A DNA stretch of 50,018 nucleotides from Burkholderiaceae bacterium (GTDB lineage Bacteria; Pseudomonadota; Gammaproteobacteria; Burkholderiales; Burkholderiaceae_C), in assembly GCA_019234815.1 (NCBI GenBank), contig JAFALA010000026.1:1-50018 (forward strand), read 5' to 3'. Each line of letters starts with the position of its first letter. Within the stretch, counting starts at the first letter, position 1. A program made the position numbers and the translations under genes. This document shows positions 7,730 through 15,902 of this stretch, piece after piece. Below the pieces are notes generated by a model. That model worked only from the letters and a program-made list of their open reading frames with translations, was not told the origin of the DNA and did no database searches.

Positions 7730-10423
7730 TCAGAAGCTGTAATTTCCTCGCAGGTAGAAAGTGCGACCCGCCGGGTCCGTATAGCGGGGGTCATAACCGA
7801 CCTGGAAGTTGGCACTCTGGTTACTGAAGGGTGGATTCTGGTCAAACAGATTGCGCACGCCGGCCGTCAAGCTGAGTGCCGGTGTCGCCGTCCAATTGCC
7901 GAACAGGTCCCAGGTTGAATAACAACCCACCTGGTTGTGGTTGTACGGCGCTGCGACATTGTTTTGATCGGTATATGAAGACTTGAAGTGATTGACGACG
8001 CCCGCGCTCCAGGCGTCCCGGTTCCAGCTGAGGCTGAGGTTGTGCTGCCAACGGAATACGGGGTTGCCGTTGAAATAAATCCCATCATTCTGGAACCACG
8101 GCCCGTTTTCTTCGAGTTGCAGCGCGTATTGGGTGACATAGGTGCCGGCGAATGCAAGATTGAAGGTGCCGGCCCGGGTGGTGCGCAGACGGTAACTCAG
8201 ATTCAAATCCACGCCATTGACGTTGACGCCGCCGAGGTTGTCATTCGTGTCCACGACGTATCCGCAATTCAGGCCGGGGCAGGTCAGGGCCGAAATCGAG
8301 AGCGTGCCGTTGGGCGCGCGCTGGAACAGCGACGCATATTTGAAGGGGTTGGCGAAGATGTCGTCTTGCGACAGCGCACCGATTTCATGCTGCATCCGAA
8401 TCCACCAGAAATCCAAGCCGAAATTCAATGCGTCGTTGGGCGAGCTCACAAATCCAAGCGTCAGGCCTTTGGATGTTTCAGCCTTCAGGTGGGAATTTCC
8501 ACCCGTGAGCGCAATGAACTGGGTGCCGCAGACGTTGTTGGGATTCTGGCCGGCCAAGGCCACGCCGCCGGGGCAGTTCACGGGGTCGTTGTAGCTGTTG
8601 GCGGTGTTGGTATAGGTTTGCGGCGCATTCAGCTCGTACAGCGAAGGGGCGCGGAAGCCTGTGGTGAAGGAGCCGCGCAGGAGCAGGTCCTTGGCCGGCT
8701 GGAACCGCAGGCTGATCTTGGGGTTGATCGAGCTGCCGAAGTCGCTGTATTTGTCGCTTCTGAGCGCTGCGGTCAGTTCAAGGTGTTTGGTCAACGGCGC
8801 GTTCAGCTCGGTAAACAGGGCGTAGACATTGCGGGAACCGCTGTTGTTGGTCGCCGGGTCCACGCCGGTGCTGGCGACAACCTGATTGGCAAAGGCGATT
8901 TCGTTGGCGGGCACGCGGTCGAAGAATGCCTCGTGGCGCAATTCAGCGCCGACTGCAATCTGGGCGGGATGTCCTGCGCCAAACCAGTCTCCTAACTCTC
9001 GACTGGCGTGCCCGTCCCATTGGTAGACCTGGCCTTTGGCCTCCAACAGGGTGCCGGTGACCGAGGCATTGTCGAGCGCTTGCTGGCCCGCCGCGGTTTG
9101 CTGTCCGAAGGGATTGATGGTGCCGTTGGCCACTCCGGCGGCAATGAGGTCGCCGTTGCTGTAGCCGCCGGTCAGTGCGTATTTCACTTTGTTTTCGTTG
9201 TAGGTGAGGGCGGTGTTGTAGTCCCAGGCTCCGGCTGTGCCCTCCAGGCCTGCCACGAGACGCTGCTGCGTGTTGGTGGACTTGTCGCGCCGCTGGCCGT
9301 TGGGTGCATCGCGCCAGTTGACGGAAATGGGCTGCGTGGGATCGAGCGTGAAGCTCGTGGGCCGCGGGGTGGCGCCGACGCCGGGGAAGAATGCCGTACC
9401 GGGGTTAACCGTCAAGCCGCCGTAGGGCACCGGCGCAATGGCAGTTTTCACGACCGTCTGCGTGACGAAGTATTCGAGATTGATCTGCGTGTCGGCATTG
9501 GGCGCGATCGTGCTTTTGATCAGGCCGGACAGCCGCGAACTGTCGGGCACCAGGTCGACGAATTGCGTGTAGTCGAACCGGCAGGTATTGCCGTTGAGGC
9601 TGAACGAGGAAGGCGGTTGGCAGTTGGGCGCGGAGGGGTTGGTGCCGCCCAGGTAGTTGCCGTTGGCGTCGCTTTGAGAATAGTTGGCGATGGGTGAAAT
9701 GCCCGAGGTCTTGTTGAGGCCCTGCTGGGGAATGTAGCCCGTGGCCGCAAAGGCGCGCTGCGTGGACTTGATTTCTTGCTGATGCTGGTAGTCGATGAAG
9801 CCGAAGACATTGAACTGGTCCCGTTGCAGGTCGCCGTGGCCGTAACCGACGTTGAGGTTGTACGCGTCGCCGCCGGCGTGCTGGGGTTCGTCGGCGCCCA
9901 GCGTGAGCGTGCCGCCGGTCATGTCCTTGCGGGTGATGAAGTTGATCACGCCGCCGATGGCGTCGGTGCCATAGAGCGAGGATGCTCCGTCGCGCAAGAC
10001 CTCGATGCGCTCCAGCGCCGCGAACGGGATCATGTTCAGGTCGGGTGCCGAACCATCGATCGCGTTGTTGGAAATGCGGCGACCGTTCAACAGCACCAAG
10101 GTCTTGTTGGGTCCGAGGCCGCGCAGGTCGGCGAACGCCGCGCCGCCGGTCGAGGCTCCGACGGATTGACTGGTGCCCTGGCTGCTTTGATTGCCCGCGA
10201 CGAAGGCCATCGCCTGTTCAATGGTGGTGATGCCTTGCTTCCTGAGTTCCGCGGCCTTGATCGCCGTGATCGGCACGGTGGTTTCGGCGTCCACGCGCTT
10301 GATCGATGAGCCCGTCACCTCGACCCGGTCCAGTTTGATGTCTGAGCTTTGCTGCGCCAAGACCAGGCCCGATGCGCTCGATAAAACGCCAAGAATGGCC
10401 AGTTGAATGGGAGTGAGTTTCAT
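7730..10423 (-). CDS. TonB-dependent outer-membrane receptor
   Basis: An 897-residue TonB-dependent receptor. A signal peptide (MKLTPIQLAILGVLSSASG...VLA) is followed by a plug domain beginning DIKLDRVEVTGSSIKR, with the plug signatures LRDGASSLYGTDAIGGVINFI and LNGRRISNNAIDG. The rest is a long beta-barrel ending in a terminal Phe after LRGNYSF, as outer-membrane proteins do. There is no N-terminal signalling extension. The plug resembles receptors for large or carbohydrate-like ligands more than classical siderophore receptors, but the ligand cannot be assigned. Base composition looks lower in GC than the flanking genes. ATG 10423 is chosen because GAAGGG lies 7 bases upstream; an in-frame ATG at 10438 has no such site. 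The upstream inverted repeat (10425-10456) overlaps this ribosome-binding site. Confidence 0.9.
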   Translation of the reverse strand: MKLTPIQLAILGVLSSASGLVLAQQSSDIKLDRVEVTGSSIKRVDAETTVPITAIKAAELRKQGITTIEQAMAFVAGNQSSQGTSQSVGASTGGAAFADLRGLGPNKTLVLLNGRRISNNAIDGSAPDLNMIPFAALERIEVLRDGASSLYGTDAIGGVINFITRKDMTGGTLTLGADEPQHAGGDAYNLNVGYGHGDLQRDQFNVFGFIDYQHQQEIKSTQRAFAATGYIPQQGLNKTSGISPIANYSQSDANGNYLGGTNPSAPNCQPPSSFSLNGNTCRFDYTQFVDLVPDSSRLSGLIKSTIAPNADTQINLEYFVTQTVVKTAIAPVPYGGLTVNPGTAFFPGVGATPRPTSFTLDPTQPISVNWRDAPNGQRRDKSTNTQQRLVAGLEGTAGAWDYNTALTYNENKVKYALTGGYSNGDLIAAGVANGTINPFGQQTAAGQQALDNASVTGTLLEAKGQVYQWDGHASRELGDWFGAGHPAQIAVGAELRHEAFFDRVPANEIAFANQVVASTGVDPATNNSGSRNVYALFTELNAPLTKHLELTAALRSDKYSDFGSSINPKISLRFQPAKDLLLRGSFTTGFRAPSLYELNAPQTYTNTANSYNDPVNCPGGVALAGQNPNNVCGTQFIALTGGNSHLKAETSKGLTLGFVSSPNDALNFGLDFWWIRMQHEIGALSQDDIFANPFKYASLFQRAPNGTLSISALTCPGLNCGYVVDTNDNLGGVNVNGVDLNLSYRLRTTRAGTFNLAFAGTYVTQYALQLEENGPWFQNDGIYFNGNPVFRWQHNLSLSWNRDAWSAGVVNHFKSSYTDQNNVAAPYNHNQVGCYSTWDLFGNWTATPALSLTAGVRNLFDQNPPFSNQSANFQVGYDPRYTDPAGRTFYLRGNYSF

Positions 10424-10424
10424 G

Positions 10425-10456
10425 TCGTAACCCTTCATGGTGTTGAAGGGTTACGA
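10425..10456 (-). promoter_or_regulatory. Perfect 13-bp inverted repeat covering the receptor gene's ribosome-binding site
   Basis: Arms at 10425-10437 (TCGTAACCCTTCA) and 10444-10456 (TGAAGGGTTACGA) are perfect reverse complements separated by six bases. On the minus strand the 3' arm contains GAAGGG, the Shine-Dalgarno of the TonB-receptor gene, and the arm ends one base before its ATG. Folded as RNA it would bury the ribosome-binding site. As DNA it is a 32-bp palindrome that could also bind a dimeric regulator. Confidence 0.7.
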
Positions 10457-10604
10457 GTTTGTGACGGTACGCTTTCGGGGCTGTGGAAACGCCGCCACTT
10501 TTGTGCGTTATGTGGTTCGCGTAACTACGAGGAATTCGCTATATGCGGAGCATTTGGGCGAACGGTGTCAATCGCGAATCAATAATGTTTAAAAGGAATG
10601 GTTC

Positions 10605-12818
10605 TTACCGCGCCTTCACCTTCAGTCGCCAGGCGTGCAGCAGCGGCTCGGTATATCCGCTCGGCTGGGCCTTACCCTTGAAGACCAGGTCCAGCGCGGC
10701 CTGGTAGGCGGCCGAGGTGCCGGCGTGTCCGGCCATGGGCTTGTAGAGCGGATCGCCGGCGTTTTGCTGGTCGACGACGGCAGCCATGCGCTCGAAGGTG
10801 GCGCGGACCTGCGCTTCATTCACCACGCCATGGTGCAGCCAGTTGGCGATGTGCTGGCTGGAGATGCGCAGGGTGGCGCGGTCTTCCATCAGGCCGACGT
10901 TGTGGATGTCGGGCACCTTGGAGCAGCCGACGCCCTGGTCGACCCAGCGCACCACATAGCCGAGGATGCCTTGCGCGTTGTTGTCGATCTCCTGCTGGCG
11001 CTCGGCCTCACTCCATTCGGCCTTGGCGACGACGGGGATGGTCAGCAGTCCGTTCAGGATGCCTTCGCGTTCGGCATTCGCGTCGATCTTCTCCAGTTCC
11101 TGCTGCACGGCGGCGACACTGACCTGGTGGTAGTGCAGCGCGTGCAGGGTGGCGGCCGTGGGCGAGGGCACCCAGGCGGTGTTGGCGCCGGCCTTGGGGT
11201 GGGCGATCTTCTGCTCCAGCATGGCGGCCATCAGGTCGGGCATGGCCCACATGCCTTTGCCGATCTGGGCGCGGCCGCGCAGGCCGCAGGACAGGCCCAC
11301 CAGCACGTTGCTGCGTTCGTAGGCCTGGATCCAGGCGCTGCTCTTCATGTCGCCCTTGCGCAGCATGGGTCCGGCCAGCATGGCGGTGTGCATTTCGTCG
11401 CCGGTGCGGTCGAGGAAACCGGTGTTGATGAAGGCCACGCGGCTGGCGGCGGCGGCGATGCAGGCCTTCAGGTTGACGCTGGTGCGGCGCTCCTCGTCCA
11501 TGATACCGAGCTTGACCGTGCTGTCGGCCAGGCCCAGCAGCGCCTCCACGCGGCCGAACAGTTCGGCGGCAAAGGCCACCTCGGCCGGGCCGTGCATCTT
11601 GGGCTTGACGATGTAGACCGAGCCCTTGCGCGAGTTGCGCAAGCCCTTCTGGCCATGGCCCTGCAGGTCGTGCAGCGCGATGGTGACGGTGACGACCGCG
11701 TCCATGATGCCTTCCGGGATCTCCTTGAGCGTGCCGTCGGCGGCGCCGTAGAGGATGGCCGGGTTCGTCATCAGGTGGCCGACGTTGCGAACGAACATCA
11801 GGGAGCGGCCATGCAGCACGACCTCGCCGCCCTGGGGTGCGGCGTAGCGGCGGTCGGCGTTCAGAGCGCGCGTGAAGGTCTTGGCGCCCTTGGTGACCTC
11901 TTCGACGAGCGTGCCTTTCTGGATGCCCAGCCAGTTGCGGTAGGCCAGCAGCTTGTCTTCGGCATCGACGGCGGCGACCGAGTCTTCCAAGTCGAGAATG
12001 GTCGACAAGGCGGCTTCCATCACCACGTCGCTGATGCCGGCGGCATCGCTCTTGCCGATCGGGGTGCTGCGGTCGATCTGGATGTCCAGGTGGATGCCGT
12101 TGTGCTTGAGCAGCACCGAACTCGGATGGGCGGCCTCGCCCTGATAACCGACCAGTTGGCTGGTATCCGCCAGACCGCTCGCGGCGCCGCCGATCAGGCT
12201 CACCACCAGCTTGCCGTTCTCGATGCGATAGCCGTTGGCATCGCGATGCGAGGCGCCGGCCAGCGGCGCCGCCTGATCCAGCACCTGGCGGGCAAAGGCG
12301 ATCACCTTGGCGCCGCGGATCGGGTTGTAGGCGCCGGCGCGTTCGGCACCGCCGGCCTCAGAAATGGCGTCGGTGCCATAGAGTGCGTCGTACAGCGAGC
12401 CCCAGCGCGCATTGGCGGCATTCAGGGCATAGCGGGCGTTCAGGATGGGCACCACCAGCTGCGGGCCGGCTTGCACGGCCAGTTCGTCGTCCACGTTGGC
12501 GGTGGATGCCTGCACCTTTTCCGGCTGCGTCACCAGGTAGCCAATGCGCTCCAGGAAGGCGCGGTAGCCCGGCATGTCCTGGATCGGGCCGGGGTGGGCG
12601 CTGTGCCAGGCGTCCAGCTCGGACTGCAGGCGGTCGCGTTCGGCGAGCAGGGCGGCGTTGCGCGGGGCCAGGTCTTGCACGATGGCGTTGAAGCCGGACC
12701 AGAACCTGCCCGCGTCCACGCCCGTGCCGGGCAGCACTTCGTTTTCGATGAAACGCTGCAGCGCGGTATCGACTTGCAGGCTGTGGATGGCAGTACGTTG
12801 CTCGGTGCGGGTGTTCAT
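10605..12818 (-). CDS. glcB: Malate synthase G
   Basis: Condenses glyoxylate with acetyl-CoA to malate in the cytoplasm, the second step of glyoxylate use. The length of 737 residues fits the single-chain G isoform (~720-740), not the ~530-residue A form. Family landmarks include [17 protein letters not shown] in the first half and [12 protein letters not shown] in the centre, both of which line the active site. [12 protein letters not shown] and the C-terminal WLHHGVV segment follow. The start ATG at 12818 gives MNTRTEQR. A LysR-type gene is divergent, 158 bases away, and is the obvious candidate regulator. The TonB receptor lies downstream on the same strand, 181 bases after the stop codon, so read-through is possible. 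Confidence 0.96.
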   Translation of the reverse strand: MNTRTEQRTAIHSLQVDTALQRFIENEVLPGTGVDAGRFWSGFNAIVQDLAPRNAALLAERDRLQSELDAWHSAHPGPIQDMPGYRAFLERIGYLVTQPEKVQASTANVDDELAVQAGPQLVVPILNARYALNAANARWGSLYDALYGTDAISEAGGAERAGAYNPIRGAKVIAFARQVLDQAAPLAGASHRDANGYRIENGKLVVSLIGGAASGLADTSQLVGYQGEAAHPSSVLLKHNGIHLDIQIDRSTPIGKSDAAGISDVVMEAALSTILDLEDSVAAVDAEDKLLAYRNWLGIQKGTLVEEVTKGAKTFTRALNADRRYAAPQGGEVVLHGRSLMFVRNVGHLMTNPAILYGAADGTLKEIPEGIMDAVVTVTIALHDLQGHGQKGLRNSRKGSVYIVKPKMHGPAEVAFAAELFGRVEALLGLADSTVKLGIMDEERRTSVNLKACIAAAASRVAFINTGFLDRTGDEMHTAMLAGPMLRKGDMKSSAWIQAYERSNVLVGLSCGLRGRAQIGKGMWAMPDLMAAMLEQKIAHPKAGANTAWVPSPTAATLHALHYHQVSVAAVQQELEKIDANAEREGILNGLLTIPVVAKAEWSEAERQQEIDNNAQGILGYVVRWVDQGVGCSKVPDIHNVGLMEDRATLRISSQHIANWLHHGVVNEAQVRATFERMAAVVDQQNAGDPLYKPMAGHAGTSAAYQAALDLVFKGKAQPSGYTEPLLHAWRLKVKAR

Positions 12819-12976
12819 GGTGCTGTCCTGGAAAGTGTGGCTGTCCTAGCACTGGAATTTAGGGCCAAAAGCCGCGCGGATTTTCACTCTTGGCGCAGGG
12901 GATTCATGACTTTTTTGCAAAGATTGCAGCTTGTGAAATTGAAATTCGCGCACTGAAAGGTGCAGAATCGCTGCGC
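12819..12976. promoter_or_regulatory. Divergent promoter region glcB / lysR-type gene
   Basis: A 158-base spacer between two divergent start codons, less GC-rich than the genes around it in its right half, which has runs of T and A near 12908-12950. LysR regulators normally bind such shared regions at T-N11-A sites. Several such spacings exist here by chance, so I cannot point to one operator. Confidence 0.4.
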
Positions 12977-13885
12977 ATGGACCGTTTGAAGCAAATTGAA
13001 TCGTTCGTGGCGGTCGCCACCAAGGGCAGTTTGACGGCGGCGGCGCAGGCTGAAGGCGTGGCGCCCGCGGTGATGGGGCGGCGCATCGACGCCCTGGAAG
13101 CCCGCTTGGGCGTCAAGCTCCTCGTTCGCACCACGCGGCGCATCAGCCTGACCCACGAGGGATCGGCCTTTCTCGAGAACTGCCAGCGCCTGCTGGTGGA
13201 CTTCGCCAACGCCGAGGCCAGCGTCAGCGCGGGCGGGATCAAGGCCAGCGGACATCTGCGCGTCACGGCGCCGGCGGGCTTTGGGCGCCGCCATGTGGCG
13301 CCGCTGGTGCCTGAATTCCTGGCCGCGCATCCGGACGTGAGCCTGTCGCTGAACTTGAGCGACCGGGTGGTCGACATCGTCAACGAAAGTTACGACTGCG
13401 CGGTGCGGGTCGGCGACCTGGTCGACTCCAGCCTGGTGAGCCTGCGCCTGGCCGACAACCGCCGCCTGTGCGTGGCGGCACCAAGCTACCTGAAGCGCGC
13501 CGGCGTGCCCCAGCATCCTTCCGAACTGGCTCGGCATGCCTGTCTGGTGCTGAGTTCGGACGCGAGCCAGTCGCGCGGCTGGGCGTTTTCCGTGGACGGC
13601 GAGCTGCAGCATCTGCGGCCCAGCGGGCGCCTGGACTGCAGCGACGGGCAGGTGCTGCACGACTGGTGCCTGGCCGGCCTGGGCCTGGCCTGGCGCAGCA
13701 CTTGGGAGGTGGAGAGTGATATCCAGGCGGGCCGCCTGCAAAGCGTGCTGGCGCCCTTTGCGGCGCCGCCCAATGGAATTTTCGCGGTGTTTGCGCAGCG
13801 CAAGCATCTGCCGCTGCGCGTGCGGCTGTGGATCGATTTCCTGAAGCATCGCTACGGCAGCCCCAACTACTGGGCGCAGCACTGA
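12977..13885 (+). CDS. LysR-family transcriptional regulator
   Basis: A 302-residue LysR-type regulator. The winged helix-turn-helix occupies residues 1-60 (MDRLKQIESFVAVATKGSLTAAAQ... with the TTRRISLTHEG wing). An effector-binding domain of the type-2 periplasmic-binding fold runs from ~90 to 295. The ATG at 12977 is used because LTTR proteins begin just before the DNA-binding helix; an in-frame start 87 bases upstream would add a tail with no family counterpart. It is divergent from malate synthase G, which suggests local control of glcB, perhaps by a glyoxylate-related metabolite. That role is inferred from position only. It ends convergently with psiF, separated by a terminator hairpin. 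Confidence 0.88.
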   Translation: MDRLKQIESFVAVATKGSLTAAAQAEGVAPAVMGRRIDALEARLGVKLLVRTTRRISLTHEGSAFLENCQRLLVDFANAEASVSAGGIKASGHLRVTAPAGFGRRHVAPLVPEFLAAHPDVSLSLNLSDRVVDIVNESYDCAVRVGDLVDSSLVSLRLADNRRLCVAAPSYLKRAGVPQHPSELARHACLVLSSDASQSRGWAFSVDGELQHLRPSGRLDCSDGQVLHDWCLAGLGLAWRSTWEVESDIQAGRLQSVLAPFAAPPNGIFAVFAQRKHLPLRVRLWIDFLKHRYGSPNYWAQH

Positions 13886-13892
13886 ATGCATG

Positions 13893-13918
13893 AAAAAGGC
13901 CCTCGTCATGAGGGCCTT
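13893..13918 (-). terminator. Terminator between the lysR-type gene and psiF
   Basis: Nine-base arms AAGGCCCTC (13896-13904) and GAGGGCCTT (13910-13918) with a five-base loop. On the minus strand the stem continues into a run of five T, so it mainly ends the psiF transcript. Read from the other strand it may also stop the LysR gene. Confidence 0.8.
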
Positions 13919-13934
13919 GCGGTGTGCGGCGGGT

Positions 13935-14273
13935 TCAGCCTTGCTTGGACAGGCATTCCTTCATGAAGGCCTTGCGTTCGTCGCCCTTCTTGCCCTTGGC
14001 GTCGGCATTGCATTGCTTCATGCGGGTCTGCTGGGGCGTCATGGCCTTGCCGGCGGAGGCGGCTTCGGTGGCCGGCTGGGTCGACAGGCACTCCTTCATG
14101 AAGGTCTTGCGCTCGTCGCCGGACTTGCCCTTGGCTTCGTCGTTGCAGGTCTTCATCTTGGCCTGCTGTGTCGTGGGGGCCTTGGCGGCGTCCTGGGCCA
14201 GTGCGGCATGGCTGAGAACAGACAACATCAGTGCGGACAGGCTCAGGGATACGAGGCGGGTCGTTAACTTCAT
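13935..14273 (-). CDS. psiF: PsiF-repeat protein, exported
   Basis: A small exported protein of 112 residues. A signal peptide covers residues 1-26 (positive start KLTTR, hydrophobic core, AHAALA-like cleavage before QDAAK). Two PsiF repeats follow at about 36-63 and 81-108. Each reads roughly QQxxMKxCNxxAKGKxGDERKxFMKECL and carries two cysteines. PsiF was named for phosphate-starvation-inducible expression in E. coli; its molecular function is unknown. The ATG at 14273 has an AAGGAA ribosome-binding site that sits inside a small hairpin (14278-14292). It lies 65 bases downstream of the Ser/Thr kinase gene on the same strand and is followed by a strong terminator. Confidence 0.85.
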   Translation of the reverse strand: MKLTTRLVSLSLSALMLSVLSHAALAQDAAKAPTTQQAKMKTCNDEAKGKSGDERKTFMKECLSTQPATEAASAGKAMTPQQTRMKQCNADAKGKKGDERKAFMKECLSKQG

Positions 14274-14277
14274 GGCG

Positions 14278-14292
14278 TTCCTTTCGAAGGAA
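14278..14292 (-). promoter_or_regulatory. Small hairpin over the psiF ribosome-binding site
   Basis: On the minus strand TTCCTT, CGA and AAGGAA form a six-base-pair stem with a three-base loop. The 3' arm is the Shine-Dalgarno itself, four bases before the ATG. An outer pair of 8-base arms (14290-14297 GAAAACAA and 14328-14335 TTGTTTTC) overlaps the same leader. Confidence 0.4.
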
Positions 14293-14338
14293 AACAAGGT
14301 TGCTGGACAGGGATACAACGCTGACGATTGTTTTCGGT

Positions 14339-15784
14339 TTACATGATGCGCCGCGGATGTGCCAGAGCCTCGTGGGCGGCATGCAGACGGCGCACCAGCA
14401 CCTGGATGAAGGCGCGGTCGAAGCGGTGCTGTGTCTGCGGGCTGAGCAGGGCCAGCGATTCGGGCGAGAAGGAAATCGTCGTGCAGACCTCGGTGACCCG
14501 CACATCGGTGCTGTGGCGGCGCAGGTCCGGGTTGGGCGCCAGGTAGGCCATCTCGCCGACCGAGGTGCCCGCGCCCAGCGTCGCGACGTGGCGATCTTCG
14601 CGAATCACCTCGACCTCGCCCTGCGTGATGATGTGGAAGGTGTTGCCTTCCTGGCCGCGCTTGAACAGCGCGTAGCCGACCGGAAAGCGCCGCCAGCGCG
14701 CGCGGTGCACGACTTCCCATAGCTCCACGTCGCCGAAGTCGGCAAAGAAGTCCAGGCCGCGCGCCATGTTGAAGCGTTCGGAGTCCTTGACCTCGTGCAG
14801 GCGCGCCAAGGGCACCAGCTGGCGCGCCACCAGGTCGGAAAGGGCACGGCCGAAGCTGTCCCAGTCGGTATAGCGGTCCTGCGGGTGCTTGGCCAGCGCC
14901 TTCATGATGACGGCATCGAGTTCGGCCGTCACGCCCGAGCGCATGCCCACCAGCGACTGCGGCGGCTGGTGGTAGATCTGGTGCATCAAGGCCATCTGGC
15001 TGGGCGCGTCGAAGGGCGGGCGCCCCGCCACCAGGTGGTAAAGCACGGCGCCCAGCGAATACATGTCGGCGCGGCAGTCGACGTCGCCGCCCTCGATCTG
15101 CTCGGGCGGCATGTAGGCCAGCGAGCCGACGCGGTGCACCTGCGTGCTGTCGGCATTCAGGTTGAGTGCGCTGCCGAAGTCCGACACCTTGACGTCGGTG
15201 ATGTGTCCTTGCGCGTCCAGCACGGCCAGCAGGTTCGCCGGCTTGACATCGCGGTGGATCAGGCCCTGCCTGAACACATAGCCCAGGGCCATCGCGCACT
15301 TGAAGCCCAACTCGACGATCTGATCGAGCGGCAGCAGCCTGTCGCTGCGGCAAAAGGACTTGAGCGTGACGCCGGGCACATACTCCATCACCAGGTACGG
15401 CGACTCGGTGTCGCCCACCGCATCAAGGATGCGCACGACATTGGGGTGGTTCAGGCGGCCAGCCAGCGCGGCCTCGGCGGCAAAGAAGCGTCCGCTGATC
15501 TGGCCCTGCGGATTCTCAGGTACGGCCCAGGAGCGCACCCGCTTGATGGCCACCTCCACGTGCAGGAAGTCGTCCACCGCCAGGAACACATCGCTGGTGG
15601 CGCCTTCACCGAGCTGCCGCAGCACGCGGTACTTGCCGATATGGCCGGGCAGGTCGCTGCGGGCGGGGAGGGTGATGCTGCCGGTCAGCGACGGCGCCGT
15701 GGCGAGGTCGAGGGCGGGCGCAGCTGAACCGCTGGCCGACACGCTGGTGGCGAACAACGAGGACGTGGTGGTGTGACTGCTCAT
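14339..15784 (-). CDS. Serine/threonine protein kinase fused to a cyclic-nucleotide-binding domain
   Basis: A 481-residue cytoplasmic protein. After a ~48-residue Ser/Ala-rich leader, a Hanks-type kinase domain runs from 49 to ~320. It has the glycine loop QLGEGATSDVF, ATP-binding Lys81 (VAIKR), the catalytic loop HRDVKPANLL with Asp179, and DFG with Asp202. SLAYMPPEQIEGG serves as the APE region. Residues ~345-450 form a cyclic-nucleotide-binding domain (LFKRGQEGNTFHIITQGEVEVI) with Glu411 and an Arg-Arg pair at 422-423 near the phosphate-binding cassette (GEMAYL...RRHSTDV). No transmembrane or PASTA segment is seen. Kinase activity gated by a cyclic nucleotide is the simple reading, though the domain may bind another ligand. 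The start ATG at 15784 is preferred over an upstream one that adds 21 residues without support. It is divergent from argS. Confidence 0.87.
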   Translation of the reverse strand: MSSHTTTSSLFATSVSASGSAAPALDLATAPSLTGSITLPARSDLPGHIGKYRVLRQLGEGATSDVFLAVDDFLHVEVAIKRVRSWAVPENPQGQISGRFFAAEAALAGRLNHPNVVRILDAVGDTESPYLVMEYVPGVTLKSFCRSDRLLPLDQIVELGFKCAMALGYVFRQGLIHRDVKPANLLAVLDAQGHITDVKVSDFGSALNLNADSTQVHRVGSLAYMPPEQIEGGDVDCRADMYSLGAVLYHLVAGRPPFDAPSQMALMHQIYHQPPQSLVGMRSGVTAELDAVIMKALAKHPQDRYTDWDSFGRALSDLVARQLVPLARLHEVKDSERFNMARGLDFFADFGDVELWEVVHRARWRRFPVGYALFKRGQEGNTFHIITQGEVEVIREDRHVATLGAGTSVGEMAYLAPNPDLRRHSTDVRVTEVCTTISFSPESLALLSPQTQHRFDRAFIQVLVRRLHAAHEALAHPRRIM

Positions 15785-15902
15785 GAATGGCGCATAGGCT
15801 GCATTTGTATTGTGACGCAGGCGCGCGCCGTTCTTGTAACAGAACATTGGGGGTCAAGAGGGCGTCACGAGGCGGAAGCCATCGCTTACGTAGAATCTGC
15901 GC

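Noticed and set aside
10457-10604. Possible Fur box upstream of the TonB receptor
   Set aside because: The AT-rich stretch near 10579-10595 does not match the 19-bp Fur consensus well enough. A TTGACA on the minus strand (10566-10571) has no well-spaced -10 either.
12819-12976. A specific T-N11-A operator for the LysR regulator
   Set aside because: Many such spacings occur by chance in this 158-base region and none has convincing dyad symmetry.
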